NCBI RefSeq assembly: GCF_947500695.1
Contig: NZ_CANMSS010000001.1
Span: 824,837-888,836, forward strand
Length of the DNA: 64,000 nt
DNA from: an uncultured Pseudoteredinibacter sp.
Lineage (GTDB): Bacteria > Pseudomonadota > Gammaproteobacteria > Pseudomonadales > Cellvibrionaceae
Direction of reading: 5' to 3'
Shown here: piece after piece, positions 1 to 8,156 of the stretch
Layout of the letters: every line of letters begins with the position of its first letter
Position numbering within the stretch: position 1 is the first letter of the stretch
Made by a program: the position numbers and the translations under genes
The notes under the pieces: generated by a model
What the model was told of the DNA's origin: nothing
Database searches by the model: none
The model's input: the letters and a program-made list of their open reading frames with translations, nothing else

Positions 1-206
1 TGGACTAAGGCAAAACGTGGCACTTTTTGACCTTTGTATTCAACCGTCTCAGTAAACATAGATAATGGGCGCACCCATAAACTGTAATCACCATATAGGC
101 AACGGTATACCACTAGCGACTCTTCGGTTTCACTGTGCTTGGCAACAGACTCCACCCAATAATCCTGACCTTTATAATGACGATATACACCGCGAGCAAT
201 TGACAT
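1..206 (-). CDS. DUF1653 family protein (3' end outside window)
   Basis: The frame begins MSIARGVYRHYKGQDYW and continues with VYRCLYGDYSLWVRPLSMF to the window edge, so the C-terminus is missing. The H-Y-K-G start, the Y-G-D core and W-V-R-P followed by M-F are the pattern of the small (about 70-80 residue) DUF1653 proteins, whose function is not established. A strong AGGAGG ribosome binding site lies directly upstream of the ATG at 206, which fixes the start. The family assignment is from memory of the motif; no role is proposed. Confidence 0.82.
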   Translation of the reverse strand, partial: MSIARGVYRHYKGQDYWVESVAKHSETEESLVVYRCLYGDYSLWVRPLSMFTETVEYKGQKVPRFALV

Positions 207-267
207 ATGACCTCCTCGAAAAGAAGGCCATTATACGTTGATCGCTTTCGTCGAGAGAAGTGGCTTT

Positions 268-1143
268 TTAGTTATCAGCTTGCCATGGAAAGAAGTCTGG
301 CATATCAGTAGAAACCTTGGACGGAAACTTGGCTGGACGTTTTTCCCAAAAGGCATTTATCCCCTCTTTGCCGTCAGCTAAGCTCTGGTAAAAGATCGCT
401 AAAGAATCAACCTTATGGGCCTCCGCTGGGTGATCCGCAGCCGATAAGCGATACATCATTTGACGAGCCAGTGCGATGGCAACAGGGGAAGTATTATCCG
501 CAATTCTTCTGGCGATTTTATAAGCGGCGGCCAATAGATCATCCGGCTCGTGTATGGATTTCACAAATCCACCGCTTTTGGCTTCTTCGGCATCAAAAAT
601 CTCGGCCGTGTAAACCCATTCTAACGCTTGGGAGATACCAACAATTTTAGGCAAAAACCAAGCTGAGCATGCTTCTGGGGTAATACCCAGCTTTGTAAAC
701 ACAAAGCCCACTTTTGCCTTTGTCGATGCCAGGCGAATATCCATCGCACAAGTCATAGTGGCCCCAATCCCAATCGCTGGGCCATTAATCGCCGCAATGA
801 CTGGCTTAGTGCAGTTATAGATTGCCAGAGTAACTGTACCACCCGAATCTCTAATGCCCGGCTCAACTTCATCGAGATTTTGAATATCATCCAAGCTGGG
901 CTCTAGCTCCTCATCGAGGCCAAAAGCATTGCCATCACTATTGAGCTTCATACCGGCACAAAAACCACGGCCAGCGCCAGTTACTATTACCGCCCTAACC
1001 TCATCGTCTTTACTGGCTCTATCAAAAGCGTCGATCAGTTCTTCGGCCATTTCGATGGTAAAGGCATTGAGCTCACCTGGGCGATTGAGTGTAATAGTCA
1101 GAATATTATCTTTGACGTCGTAAATAATGGCTTGATAATTCAT
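268..1143 (-). CDS. Enoyl-CoA hydratase/isomerase family protein (crotonase fold)
   Basis: A 291-residue crotonase-superfamily protein, expected to act on acyl-CoA thioesters in the cytoplasm. The two oxyanion-hole segments are visible: GAGRGFCAGMKL near residue 60 and AAINGPAIGIGATM near residue 120, followed by MDIRLAS and KLGITPEACSAWFLP. The last segment places a glutamate where many crotonases carry a catalytic acid. The start is MNYQAIIYDV at 1143, preceded by GGGAG. The frame is open for 45 codons further upstream, but that stretch has no crotonase similarity. Substrate specificity cannot be read from the sequence. It stands alone between DUF1653 and an envelope gene cluster. Confidence 0.88.
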   Translation of the reverse strand: MNYQAIIYDVKDNILTITLNRPGELNAFTIEMAEELIDAFDRASKDDEVRAVIVTGAGRGFCAGMKLNSDGNAFGLDEELEPSLDDIQNLDEVEPGIRDSGGTVTLAIYNCTKPVIAAINGPAIGIGATMTCAMDIRLASTKAKVGFVFTKLGITPEACSAWFLPKIVGISQALEWVYTAEIFDAEEAKSGGFVKSIHEPDDLLAAAYKIARRIADNTSPVAIALARQMMYRLSAADHPAEAHKVDSLAIFYQSLADGKEGINAFWEKRPAKFPSKVSTDMPDFFPWQADN

Positions 1144-1330
1144 TGCGACTCCCATGGTGGCAAATTTAAGTGCTAATTGGCCTAGCATAAAAGACATTAG
1201 CCTAAGCGATAAGCTTGAAATGCTAAATTGGCGGGAATCAACAAGAATTGGCCAGTATTGGCCAATTCTTTCTGACAATTAGCGTATGTAAGCCTTGTGA
1301 CTAGCGCTCTAAAAGCAAGGTAGGAAAACG

Positions 1331-2095
1331 TTAGGAGCTCTTAAGATCGAAATCCTGGTATCGATACTCTTGGTAGCGAGCACTATCGAGCCAGCTTGCT
1401 CTTTCTTTAATATCAGCATATTGCTTACGCCAAATCTGCACCCGCCCTCGGCAGTCTTTCGGGTCTAATTTTTGCGCTGCCAGAAAGTCAGTTATCGATT
1501 TAGCGTCTACTCGCACGACTCCCTTACGCAGCTGATTCTTCGAGAAGGAATAACTAAAATCATGAAGATGCTCAAAAGCTCCGTTTTCTGACATTCTACA
1601 GGCCAGCTGGACTTGCCCAGTATCCGCATCAGGAATTGATTGCCACCTAGCTTCAAGGTAATAGCTTTTATCCTCTAGGGGCATTAAAGCAAGATCAAAA
1701 CTGGGCAAAACCTTTACAATGGCCTCATGCAAAAATTCGCCTGATCGATACAAGCCAATCGTTAAACTACCTTGCCTGGAAACCTTAGCGAGATAGGTTT
1801 TTCCGGTGATGAAATTAGCGAGTTTATTTTTCTCTGCTGTAAGTTTGATCAAGCCCTCTTGAGCTCTCACATAAAAATAGTCACTTTCTTGCAAAGCAAC
1901 ACGGTTCGGCAGCACCGTCTTTTCGCTCATACTCGCGGCAACTCGTAAAGATCCGTTAGCGCTTGGACTTACACTGTAACGCAGTAAATAATGATTCGGC
2001 ACTCCTTTAACTTCAATACAAGATTGCAGAAAAAAACATAGTCCAAAGACCACTATTAAGCCTGCTGCGCGAAAGCGATAAAAATCATTCACCAT
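1331..2095 (-). CDS. Putative lipoprotein of unknown function
   Basis: A 254-residue protein beginning MVNDFYRFRAAG, with a hydrophobic stretch and a lipobox (LQSC, Cys 26), so probably a lipoprotein. The remainder is polar and beta-rich with no motif I recognise. The start at 2095 overlaps the end of the upstream gene by 11 bases and follows AGGAAG. An earlier in-frame start at 2128 would put 11 extra residues before the signal sequence and is less likely. It is the last gene of a three-gene minus-strand cluster (2954 to 1331) that also encodes two small membrane proteins, which suggests a shared envelope role. Confidence 0.6.
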   Translation of the reverse strand: MVNDFYRFRAAGLIVVFGLCFFLQSCIEVKGVPNHYLLRYSVSPSANGSLRVAASMSEKTVLPNRVALQESDYFYVRAQEGLIKLTAEKNKLANFITGKTYLAKVSRQGSLTIGLYRSGEFLHEAIVKVLPSFDLALMPLEDKSYYLEARWQSIPDADTGQVQLACRMSENGAFEHLHDFSYSFSKNQLRKGVVRVDAKSITDFLAAQKLDPKDCRGRVQIWRKQYADIKERASWLDSARYQEYRYQDFDLKSS

Positions 2096-2420
2096 CCACA
2101 GCTTCCTGAAGACTGCTTTGATTGTCATACCTATCTTGTCGCTGCTTCTCTAATTTATTCCTGTAAGTATTTTTTCGCCGCTCTGCGGACGAAAAAACTA
2201 ACTTAAACAACCAAACAAAAAAGCCTATCACAATAAATGAACTAGCAGCGACAAACAGCCAGACCGCCGCCCCTGAGCCTGAAGAGTCGGAATCCTGCAC
2301 TTCATATGATTCTTGCAAACTTGGAACATCACCCTCAGCAATAAGCTCTTTAGAAAATAGGCCAGCACCCAACAAGGTAAAGCTAAAAGTGGTCAATAAT
2401 AAAATAGCGAATTTTTTCAT
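2085..2420 (-). CDS. Small membrane protein, unknown function
   Basis: A 111-residue protein with an N-terminal signal-like segment (residues 4-20), a short acidic and serine-rich stretch, a second hydrophobic helix (about residues 53-75), then a basic, glutamine-rich cytoplasmic-type tail. I recognise no family. It overlaps the next gene (starting at 2095) by 11 bases and lies 24 bases downstream of the DUF3592 gene, so the three are probably co-transcribed and translationally coupled. Confidence 0.6.
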   Translation of the reverse strand: MKKFAILLLTTFSFTLLGAGLFSKELIAEGDVPSLQESYEVQDSDSSGSGAAVWLFVAASSFIVIGFFVWLFKLVFSSAERRKNTYRNKLEKQRQDRYDNQSSLQEAVDGE

Positions 2421-2444
2421 TTTTAAAGATCACGTCCTTACGAT

Positions 2445-2954
2445 TTAGCTATTTTCAAATATAAGATTCAGCATCCTGCGATAATTCAACCAAGCTAGAA
2501 GAAACAAGATGGAACTGCTTAGTAATGAAATTAAAATTGAGCCAAATACAAACGCCAGCCTGTAGCGATTTGCTGCGTATAGGCGACTTTCTTGGGCATT
2601 AGATGAGTCAAAATAAACCGTTATGGAACTCCCTACTGGAGGCGGATAATCAAGATTAGCTAAAGACTGATATTCAATGCCTCTAAAAACGTACTTATAA
2701 GCAACACGCCATTTGGAGAATTCAACGCCTGTTCCTGATTGCTTGTAACTTTCCCCTTCTAGGCCTATGACCTCCCCCAGCACCGTTTCATTCAAAGACA
2801 GGCTGCGCCACTCTGATTCAATACCTCTAGAGCCACCAAAACCAAAATATAGAAACACCGTTAGCAATGAGAGCCCCGCCGCCACTCCTAGCTGCCAAGT
2901 ATAGCGATTTTTTAGCTGATTTCTCTGTTTCCTTTGCTTGGTGTTAAGAGCCAT
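2445..2954 (-). CDS. DUF3592 domain membrane protein
   Basis: 169 residues with two transmembrane helices (about 24-41 and 131-156) flanking an extracytoplasmic beta-rich segment. That segment contains the DUF3592 hallmarks: a V-x-Y-x-[YF]-x-x-x-G-x-x-Y core, the P-P-V-G-S-S-I-T-V-Y-F turn and the D-S-S-N-A-Q-E-S-R-L tail. The function of the family is unknown. The start is preceded by AGGGA. It is the first gene of a probable three-gene envelope operon with the two genes downstream. Confidence 0.75.
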   Translation of the reverse strand: MALNTKQRKQRNQLKNRYTWQLGVAAGLSLLTVFLYFGFGGSRGIESEWRSLSLNETVLGEVIGLEGESYKQSGTGVEFSKWRVAYKYVFRGIEYQSLANLDYPPPVGSSITVYFDSSNAQESRLYAANRYRLAFVFGSILISLLSSSILFLLAWLNYRRMLNLIFENS

Positions 2955-3160
2955 TTAATTTCCCTTTTGAATGGCTGAAGTGGGATTAACAAATAGATAT
3001 AAGAGCTTTGCAGTTAAGTCGCTAGGTGTATATCGCTAGAAATGGTTTATGGCTGGTTTGCTTGTTACATAGAAAGGAGGATTGTTCGGGCCCAACTAAT
3101 AGCAGAGGTGACTGAAAAAAGGAATTAAAGGTGCCAGCCTTAGGGCCCGTTATAAAACCA

Positions 3161-3186
3161 GGGTCAGAACCCATGGATTCTGACCC
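3161..3186. repeat. GGGTCAGAACCC palindrome, copy 1
   Basis: Inverted repeat GGGTCAGAA / TTCTGACCC around a short centre. It is the same element as at 3283-3310 and, 16 kb away and outside the island, at 19893-19920. Dispersed palindromes of this GGGTCAGA-type are often seen near REP-associated tyrosine transposases; no such transposase is visible in this window. Confidence 0.7.
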
Positions 3187-3282
3187 TATTCGAAGCCCCA
3201 TAGCTTTCGTGAACTTAATGAAAAAAGGAGTAACTGGTACAAGGGGTTAACGGAACTGGCCTAAGGGCCCACTGCGAAACCA

Positions 3283-3310
3283 GGGGTCAGAACCCTCGGG
3301 TTCTGACCCC
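3283..3310. repeat. GGGGTCAGAACCC palindrome, copy 2
   Basis: A 13-bp perfect inverted repeat (GGGGTCAGAACCC with its complement) separated by 2 bases. It lies one tandem unit downstream of copy 1. Confidence 0.75.
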
Positions 3311-3323
3311 ACTCGAAGCCAAG

Positions 3324-3351
3324 CATATACAAAAAAGCCCCAGCGCTTTCG
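3324..3351. repeat. Direct repeat (28 bp) of the tRNA-Ser terminator arm, copy 1
   Basis: Bases 3324-3351 are identical to 3512-3539: CATATAC, an A6 run, GCCCC, AGCGCTTTCG. The second copy forms half of the terminator hairpin next to the left attachment site, so this copy looks like a partial duplication of the original tRNA-Ser downstream region. Confidence 0.7.
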
Positions 3352-3518
3352 TAGGTCCAATGAATAAAGAAATTACTGACACATGGGATTAACGGAACTG
3401 GCCTTAGGGCCATTTCCGCCCTACGGGCTTCGTCGCTTACGCTCCTTGTTCAAAATGCTTAAGCGCATTTTGTCGAACCACGAGCGCTCTCTCACAGCCC
3501 TCCCTCTGCGCCATATAC

Positions 3519-3556
3519 AAAAAAGCCCCAGCGCTTTCGCGCTAGGGCTTTTTTGT
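3519..3556 (-). terminator. Ancestral tRNA-Ser terminator displaced by the island
   Basis: Read on the minus strand, directly after the tRNA 3'-end copy: a hairpin with GCCCTAGCGC / GCGCTGGGGC-type arms and an A6/T6 flank. It would have terminated tRNA-Ser before the island inserted. The intact tRNA-Ser now ends in a different terminator at 14145-14175. Confidence 0.65.
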
Positions 3557-3557
3557 A

Positions 3558-3573
3558 TATGGCGGAGAGGGAG
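3558..3573. repeat. Left attachment-site repeat
   Basis: The 16-bp sequence TATGGCGGAGAGGGAG is identical to 14183-14198. It corresponds to the last 14 bases of tRNA-Ser(GGA) plus 2 flanking bases. It is the tRNA fragment left at the far end by integration. Confidence 0.8.
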
Positions 3574-3662
3574 AACGTCGAAAACTAGACAGGCATGGAT
3601 TGAATGACACTTAAAAGACTAGCTAAGCTGTTATTTTTAAAGAACTTAACTGTATCATACTG

Positions 3663-3668
3663 TATAAT
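3663..3668 (+). promoter_or_regulatory. Candidate -10 box for the integrase gene
   Basis: A perfect TATAAT preceded by TG lies 84 bases upstream of the chosen integrase start at 3752. No good -35 hexamer stands at the usual distance. Confidence 0.35.
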
Positions 3669-3751
3669 TGATCCTATAACAGCCACTACTTTTGACGGTC
3701 TTTATGACGGTTCCAACTGTCAATTCCGCCACATCCTCGCAGGATCTACCC

Positions 3752-4960
3752 ATGCCTTTAAACAATACTGGCGTTAAAAATGCCAAGCCCAAAGACAAGC
3801 CATACAAGCTGACAGATCAAGGTGGCTTATACCTGATGGTGCGCCCAACTGGTACAAAAACGTGGAAATACGACTTCCGCATAAACAACACCAGAGGCAG
3901 CTACACGATTGGCAGCTACCCAGAAACCTCTTTGCAGGAAGCTCGAGCCAAACACCTAGAGGCGAGAAAGCTGGTTCAAGAAGGACAAAACCCAACAGGA
4001 GAAAAGCAAGCCAAACGCCTTAAAGCCCAGTTAAACCAGAAGCGATTCTCACACTATGCTGACCAGTGGATAAAGAAACAAAACCTTGCTAAAAGCACCG
4101 AAAAAGACCTAAAACAGAGAATATCGACTAACTTGACCCCCTATTTGGATAAAAAGCCCATCGAGAGCTTTAACACCCGAGAGTTATTAGACGTACTAAC
4201 CCCTATTTCTGACAGGGGCGCAAGGGAAACGGCCATTCGGCTTGCAGGCGTTCTACGTCGTATATTTAATGAGCTATTGATTCTAGGGCTGATCAACAAC
4301 AACCCAGCACAGGGCCTAGCAGAGCTTCTTCCAAAACCAGATCATAGGAGCAAAAAGAACTTCGGGCACATCACTGATATAGAAGACCTGAAAAATTTAA
4401 TGCAACAAATCTACACCCCTCGCCCAAGGCAAAGCCCTATTGTCGGATATGCGCTAAAGTTAATGCCCCTGTTGTTTCTCAGACCAAAAAACATACGCTT
4501 TTTAAGGTGGGAGCAAATTGATTTCGAGGACGCGATGCTCACCATCCCTGGTGATGAAATGAAAGCCGGTAAAGAGCTTAAAGTACCATTAGCCACACAA
4601 GCTGTTGCACTCCTCAAAAAAGCACAGGAGTTAACCGGTGGAAAAGAATATGTATTTCTAACCAGCCATGGACATGGCAAACCAATGAGTGAAAATACAA
4701 CCACTGCAGCCCTGAAGCGCCTAACCAACCCCAAAACTGGCAAAGCCTACGGCACCGGCTTCATGACAAGCCATGGTTTCAGGCATACAGCCAGCACCTT
4801 TCTAAATGAAATGGGCTTCTCAGCTGATGCCATTGAATTACAGCTGGCTCATGTGAGTGAGGACCGTGTGCGCTCTACCTATAACAAGGCTCAACTAATG
4901 GATGAGAGAGTGAAAATGATGCAGAATTGGGCCGACTTTGTAGACCAACTAATCCGCTAA
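3752..4960 (+). CDS. Tyrosine-type site-specific integrase, P4/AP2 class
   Basis: A 402-residue recombinase predicted to integrate and excise the island at tRNA-Ser. The N-terminal arm-binding domain has the usual MPLNNTGVKNAKPKDKPYKL-type opening and GLYLMV...W.Y.FR core. A helical core-binding region spans about 95-200. The catalytic domain shows Arg 244 (LFLRPKN), the HGFRH box (His 341, Arg 344), His 367 (LAHVSEDRV) and the nucleophile Tyr 377 (RSTYNKA). I chose the ATG at 3752, with AGGA seven bases upstream; an ATG at 3692 in frame would add 20 residues that do not resemble the family. All catalytic residues are present, so the enzyme should be active. The next gene starts in the TAATG overlap at its stop. 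Confidence 0.93.
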   Translation: MPLNNTGVKNAKPKDKPYKLTDQGGLYLMVRPTGTKTWKYDFRINNTRGSYTIGSYPETSLQEARAKHLEARKLVQEGQNPTGEKQAKRLKAQLNQKRFSHYADQWIKKQNLAKSTEKDLKQRISTNLTPYLDKKPIESFNTRELLDVLTPISDRGARETAIRLAGVLRRIFNELLILGLINNNPAQGLAELLPKPDHRSKKNFGHITDIEDLKNLMQQIYTPRPRQSPIVGYALKLMPLLFLRPKNIRFLRWEQIDFEDAMLTIPGDEMKAGKELKVPLATQAVALLKKAQELTGGKEYVFLTSHGHGKPMSENTTTAALKRLTNPKTGKAYGTGFMTSHGFRHTASTFLNEMGFSADAIELQLAHVSEDRVRSTYNKAQLMDERVKMMQNWADFVDQLIR

Positions 4961-5655
4961 TGCTAACTATGCAAACTATATCTGTACAAGCCTCATTAGA
5001 GCAATTAAAGCTCAGTAATACTCCTAAGCACCAAGCACTCGCCACCCTGATTGATGAGATTAATAACAACAACATAACCCTTTACTACAACGGGCAACAT
5101 AGGGCCGTACAGGACAATACCCCTCCCGAAGAACATTTTCTAAGTGACGGAGAACTAAAAGGGCTATTTTTAGCAAACGGCAACCCAGAATACCCAAGCG
5201 GGGCATATAAACTTAAACCCACCGCCTCGCGCCTAGACCAACACAATCAATATGCCTTTTCCTTCTACGAGTTTATATTCGATGGAAAAACATATTACTG
5301 CTGTGACGAAGACGGAATGTATGTGGAGTTTGCTACAGCCAATATTGAAGATGCTTATTTTATTCAGAGTGATGTAGACAACCTTAAAAAATCGCTTTCC
5401 CAAAGAAGCAATCACGTACAAGCCCCAAGAGCAGCTCAATTGCAAGGGGTAGAAAAGGCACTTGCTTTGCTAGCTAGAGAGTACGCAGAGGTTAAACAAG
5501 GAAAATTCAGAACCGGCAATAAGGTGAATGCCAGATCCTTTAAAGATCATATTATCAGCCTTGCTAAAAAACACTCAATCTCAGATGCCCACTTAAAGTC
5601 ACTTGACGACAAATTGAACAAAACCTTAAACGATTTAGATCTAAAAGAGCTATAA
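4960..5655 (+). CDS. Island protein of unknown function, translationally coupled to the integrase
   Basis: 231 residues, soluble, with no signal or membrane segment. The start ATG overlaps the integrase stop (TAATG), suggesting coupled translation. The middle part (FYEFIFDGKTYYCCDEDG) is beta-rich with a Cys-Cys pair. The C-terminal third is helical and ends in charged residues. I do not recognise the family. Position directly behind the integrase hints at a role in the element's control or recombination, but nothing in the sequence proves it. Confidence 0.6.
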   Translation: MLTMQTISVQASLEQLKLSNTPKHQALATLIDEINNNNITLYYNGQHRAVQDNTPPEEHFLSDGELKGLFLANGNPEYPSGAYKLKPTASRLDQHNQYAFSFYEFIFDGKTYYCCDEDGMYVEFATANIEDAYFIQSDVDNLKKSLSQRSNHVQAPRAAQLQGVEKALALLAREYAEVKQGKFRTGNKVNARSFKDHIISLAKKHSISDAHLKSLDDKLNKTLNDLDLKEL

Positions 5656-5808
5656 CAATCGTAGCCATTGAAAGCCAACGACTCTCTGTTCATAAAATTC
5701 CCCACCACGAAAAAATCCCAACTGGGAAATCCCTCCGCTTAAGACCTTGTACATTACGCTGCATTGGGTACGCAAGGCCCAATGCAACTAATCTATTAAG
5801 GAAACTAA

Positions 5809-6054
5809 ATGATTCTAACAAAACCCGCCCACCCTGCTGTAGGTGGCACCCCAAGACTACTGCGCATTAGCGATGTACGTAGCATGACCGGCCTGTCTCG
5901 CTCGTACATTTATTCACTAACCAAGAACGGCCATTTCCCCAAAAGCGTACCCCTAGTGCCTGGCGGCATTGCTAAAGGATGGGTGGAATCTGAAGTTCAA
6001 GACTTTATTAACCAACGTATTGCAGAACGTGATCTGGAGGCATCTAATGCGTAG
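5809..6054 (+). CDS. AlpA-family DNA-binding regulator
   Basis: An 81-residue protein with the AlpA/MerR-like helix-turn-helix: LLRISDVRSMTGLSRSYIYSL followed by GHFPKSVPL and W-V-E-S-E-V-Q-D-F. AlpA proteins of P4-like prophages and satellites activate excision or early genes, so this is the likely switch protein of the island. AGGA precedes the ATG. It sits 153 bp after the previous gene, and the next gene overlaps its last 8 bases, starting a compact regulator-replication module. Confidence 0.87.
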   Translation: MILTKPAHPAVGGTPRLLRISDVRSMTGLSRSYIYSLTKNGHFPKSVPLVPGGIAKGWVESEVQDFINQRIAERDLEASNA

Positions 6055-6343
6055 CGTAAACCTTCCCAATATGAAACCAAACGTAGAACTACCAGAACAA
6101 CAAGCTTACACACTAGAAATAATTATGAGTGGCGGTGAATCTAGCGTTAGTAGCCTAGCGCTAATTGAAGGAGGAATACTGAATCCGCCCAATGTAATAA
6201 GCAAACTCAGAAAACACGGTGCAATCATCAAAACCAAGAGAATGTCAGCCATCGATGCCCAAGGCCGAAGGCGAAGCGGTATTGCCCACTACACGTACTT
6301 GGGGTGGAGACCACTCAGTGAAGAAGAAAGGAATTTTGCATGA
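6047..6343 (+). CDS. Small winged-helix protein of the island
   Basis: 98 residues. GGAGG six bases upstream of the ATG at 6047 fixes a start inside the end of alpA. The segment AYTLEIIMSGGESSVSSL, then NPPNVISKLRKHGAII and R-R-R-S-G-I-A-H-Y, looks like a winged helix-turn-helix in which the final residues form the wing. Such proteins accompany alpA in satellite-type elements. It overlaps the DUF3631 gene by 4 bases (ATGA). Confidence 0.6.
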   Translation: MRSVNLPNMKPNVELPEQQAYTLEIIMSGGESSVSSLALIEGGILNPPNVISKLRKHGAIIKTKRMSAIDAQGRRRSGIAHYTYLGWRPLSEEERNFA

Positions 6344-7575
6344 ATAAACAAGAAAACCAGATAACAGAAGCCCCTGCAATCGCCGGCAAGCTGATACCAG
6401 AGGGCCCTGTACCTGAATCTAACACCATAAGTGTACCAACAAATACAGTTTTGCACACAGACATTTCACCGCTTCTGCCACCAGGTATGGCGTCATCGGA
6501 AGCTTTAACTCCTTATAACGAAGGACCTGTAGACATTGAAGACACGCTAAACGAGATGCGGGCTTTATTTGATAGGCACTGCATAATGACCGAATCCGAA
6601 GCCGACGCCATCGTGCTTTGGATTCTGAGTAGTTATTTGATCAACAGCTTTAGGATATTCCCCATGTTAACGCTTGTAAGCCCTGAAAAACGATGCGGCA
6701 AATCTACTGCACTTGAGCTGATATATAGCTTATCCAAAGACAGCTTCAATCTTACAAACGCAACTCAAGCCATAATGTATAGGATTGCCACGTCTCAGCA
6801 ACCAACACTATTACTGGATGAAGCAGACACTTTCATCAAAACCGCTAGCGGTGAAATAGTAGGGTTATTGAACGGCAGTTTTAATAGAAGTAGCGCCAAC
6901 GTCTCTAGATGCGAAGGAGAAAGCTTCGACGCCAAGGTACATTCAACTTGGTACCCCAAGGTGCTGGCATCTATTGGCAATCTACAAAGCACCATTATGG
7001 ACCGCTCTATTGTCATCAATCTTCGCCGTAAGAAAAGTAATGAGTTTATTCAAAAGCTACCGGCAGACCCCAAAGGCCAGCACAAGCTAATCAGGCAAAA
7101 GCTTGCTAGGTGGTGCATTGATAATCTTGAGAATATTAAAAGCAACACCATCGAACCAAAAAATATTGGCAATGATAGGGCCGTGGATGTATGGCTCCCC
7201 CTATTTACCGTTGCCCATCAGGTAAGCACCAGTTGGAAAGCCAAGTGCGAAAGCGCCTATGAAACTTTAACTGCAGTTGATGAACCTGAAATACCTACTC
7301 AGCTTCTTATAGATGTTAGAGAGATACTTGCAACACATACAGAGGAGAAAATAAGCACGCAAGATCTCCTCGACAAGTTATGCGAAGACATTAACAAGCC
7401 ATGGCAAACGATCAATAGAGGAAGAAAGCTTACTGGAAGCGCCATGGCTAATTTTCTGAAACCTTACGGAATTAAGCCAAGTGCTTACAGGCCCAGTGGA
7501 GGCAAGACTATCAGAGGCTACAGAAAACAAGCGTTTGTAGATACGTTTGAGCGCTACCTCCCTCCCCTACATTAA
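6340..7575 (+). CDS. DUF3631-type P-loop ATPase, replication-related
   Basis: 411 residues. A Walker A-like loop (SPEKRCGKST, about 114-123) and Walker B (LLLDEAD, 157-163) are followed by a sensor-like stretch (KVLASIGNL) and an R-finger-type sequence ending in DRSIVINLRRK. The C-terminal part (KLARWC to RGYRK) is the DUF3631 region, commonly found in plasmid, phage and island helicase/primase proteins. No primase (Toprim or AEP) domain is visible, so this looks like a stand-alone ATPase. It is the last gene of the alpA cluster and overlaps its neighbour by 4 bases. Confidence 0.8.
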   Translation: MNKQENQITEAPAIAGKLIPEGPVPESNTISVPTNTVLHTDISPLLPPGMASSEALTPYNEGPVDIEDTLNEMRALFDRHCIMTESEADAIVLWILSSYLINSFRIFPMLTLVSPEKRCGKSTALELIYSLSKDSFNLTNATQAIMYRIATSQQPTLLLDEADTFIKTASGEIVGLLNGSFNRSSANVSRCEGESFDAKVHSTWYPKVLASIGNLQSTIMDRSIVINLRRKKSNEFIQKLPADPKGQHKLIRQKLARWCIDNLENIKSNTIEPKNIGNDRAVDVWLPLFTVAHQVSTSWKAKCESAYETLTAVDEPEIPTQLLIDVREILATHTEEKISTQDLLDKLCEDINKPWQTINRGRKLTGSAMANFLKPYGIKPSAYRPSGGKTIRGYRKQAFVDTFERYLPPLH

Positions 7576-8156
7576 AACGTAACACTGAAACAGCCCTCGT
7601 CAAACGGGGGCTACCAACATATCAAGCTTAAACACAAGCTACTACAAAAACCCGATACATGTAACGAGATTTACAGGCGGGAGTTACATTGTTTTATGCA
7701 TGTTGCAGCCATTACGCTGTTGTCGCACTTGTTGTTTCACTTTATTGTTGCCAACCCCAGGCACATAGGGACTTGTATCAGTGTTACACCTTACGTGGAA
7801 TTACAAAGGCCAGCTGCTAACAAATACATACGGACAAAAGCAAACCAATTGGCAAATACTGCCTAGCTGGCTCTACATCTTAATTCGGCAGCCTTATCGG
7901 GCGTCCCGCTTACGCTACCGCCCTCTAAGCTGCCGAGTCATATCTTTAAATTGCATGAACTCTTTGGCATCCTTCACGGTACAGGCCTTGCTTCGCCAAA
8001 AACGCCCCCAAAGCGATAGCTATATTGATATGGGCCACCGCAATCGGCTGAGTGATTGGCGCAACCACCTTCACAAATAGTGAGTCGATCGACTAACTGG
8101 GATATGCGCTCTGCTCGATTCATGCGGAGAATTAAAAAGGATGGAACTTCGTTTTT
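7576..8156. other. Non-coding island spacer, with a large hairpin
   Basis: A 99-codon open frame (7781-8080) lacks a ribosome site and recognisable composition, so I do not call a gene. The stretch separates the plus-strand replication module from a minus-strand operon, so it should hold the ends of both; no terminator with a T-run is visible. The only clear structure is the hairpin at 7885-7936. Confidence 0.5.
7885..7936. repeat. Large imperfect hairpin
   Basis: The arms CGGCAGCCTTATCGGGCG (7886-7903) and CGCCCTCTAAGCTGCCG (7919-7935) pair with a small bulge and two mismatches around a 15-base loop. There is no T-run, so it is not an obvious terminator. Confidence 0.6.

Larger units (their letters stand above)
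3111..3412. repeat. Degenerate tandem repeat, about 122-bp unit, 2.5 copies
   Basis: The landmarks TTAA(A/C)GG..C..GCC(T)TAGGGCC, a GGGTCAGAACCC palindrome and GAAGCC(CC)...GCTTTCGT recur in order. The palindromes start at 3161 and 3283, giving a period of 122. A third partial unit starts near 3353. The copies have diverged by point changes and small indels. Confidence 0.6.
2955..3499. other. Repeat-rich non-coding region on the chromosomal side of the island
   Basis: No credible gene is present. The stretch is built from degenerate tandem copies (3111-3412), two 26-28 base palindromes and a copy of the terminator-like 28-mer that recurs at 3512. Around 3453-3474 there is a further perfect hairpin (CAAAATGC...GCATTTTG). 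The composition and repeats suggest an accumulation site next to an integration hotspot. Confidence 0.6.
3500..3573. repeat. 74-bp palindrome containing the tRNA-Ser 3' end and terminator
   Basis: The 29-bp arms at 3500-3528 and 3545-3573 are complementary with a single mismatch, and the centre (AGCGC-TTTC-GCGCT) pairs too, so the whole stretch can fold into one hairpin. The right arm contains the last 14 bases of tRNA-Ser including the encoded CCA (complement), plus the flanking terminator. The left arm is an inverted near-copy of the same material (CTCTGCGCCA instead of CTCTCCGCCA). Confidence 0.8.

Noticed and set aside
3383..3607. 74-codon open frame spanning the left attachment region
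   Set aside because: It runs through the palindrome and terminator and has no ribosome site; the translation has no domain-like features.
7781..8080. 99-codon open frame in the island spacer
   Set aside because: It crosses a large hairpin, lacks a ribosome site and has an irregular composition; more likely chance.
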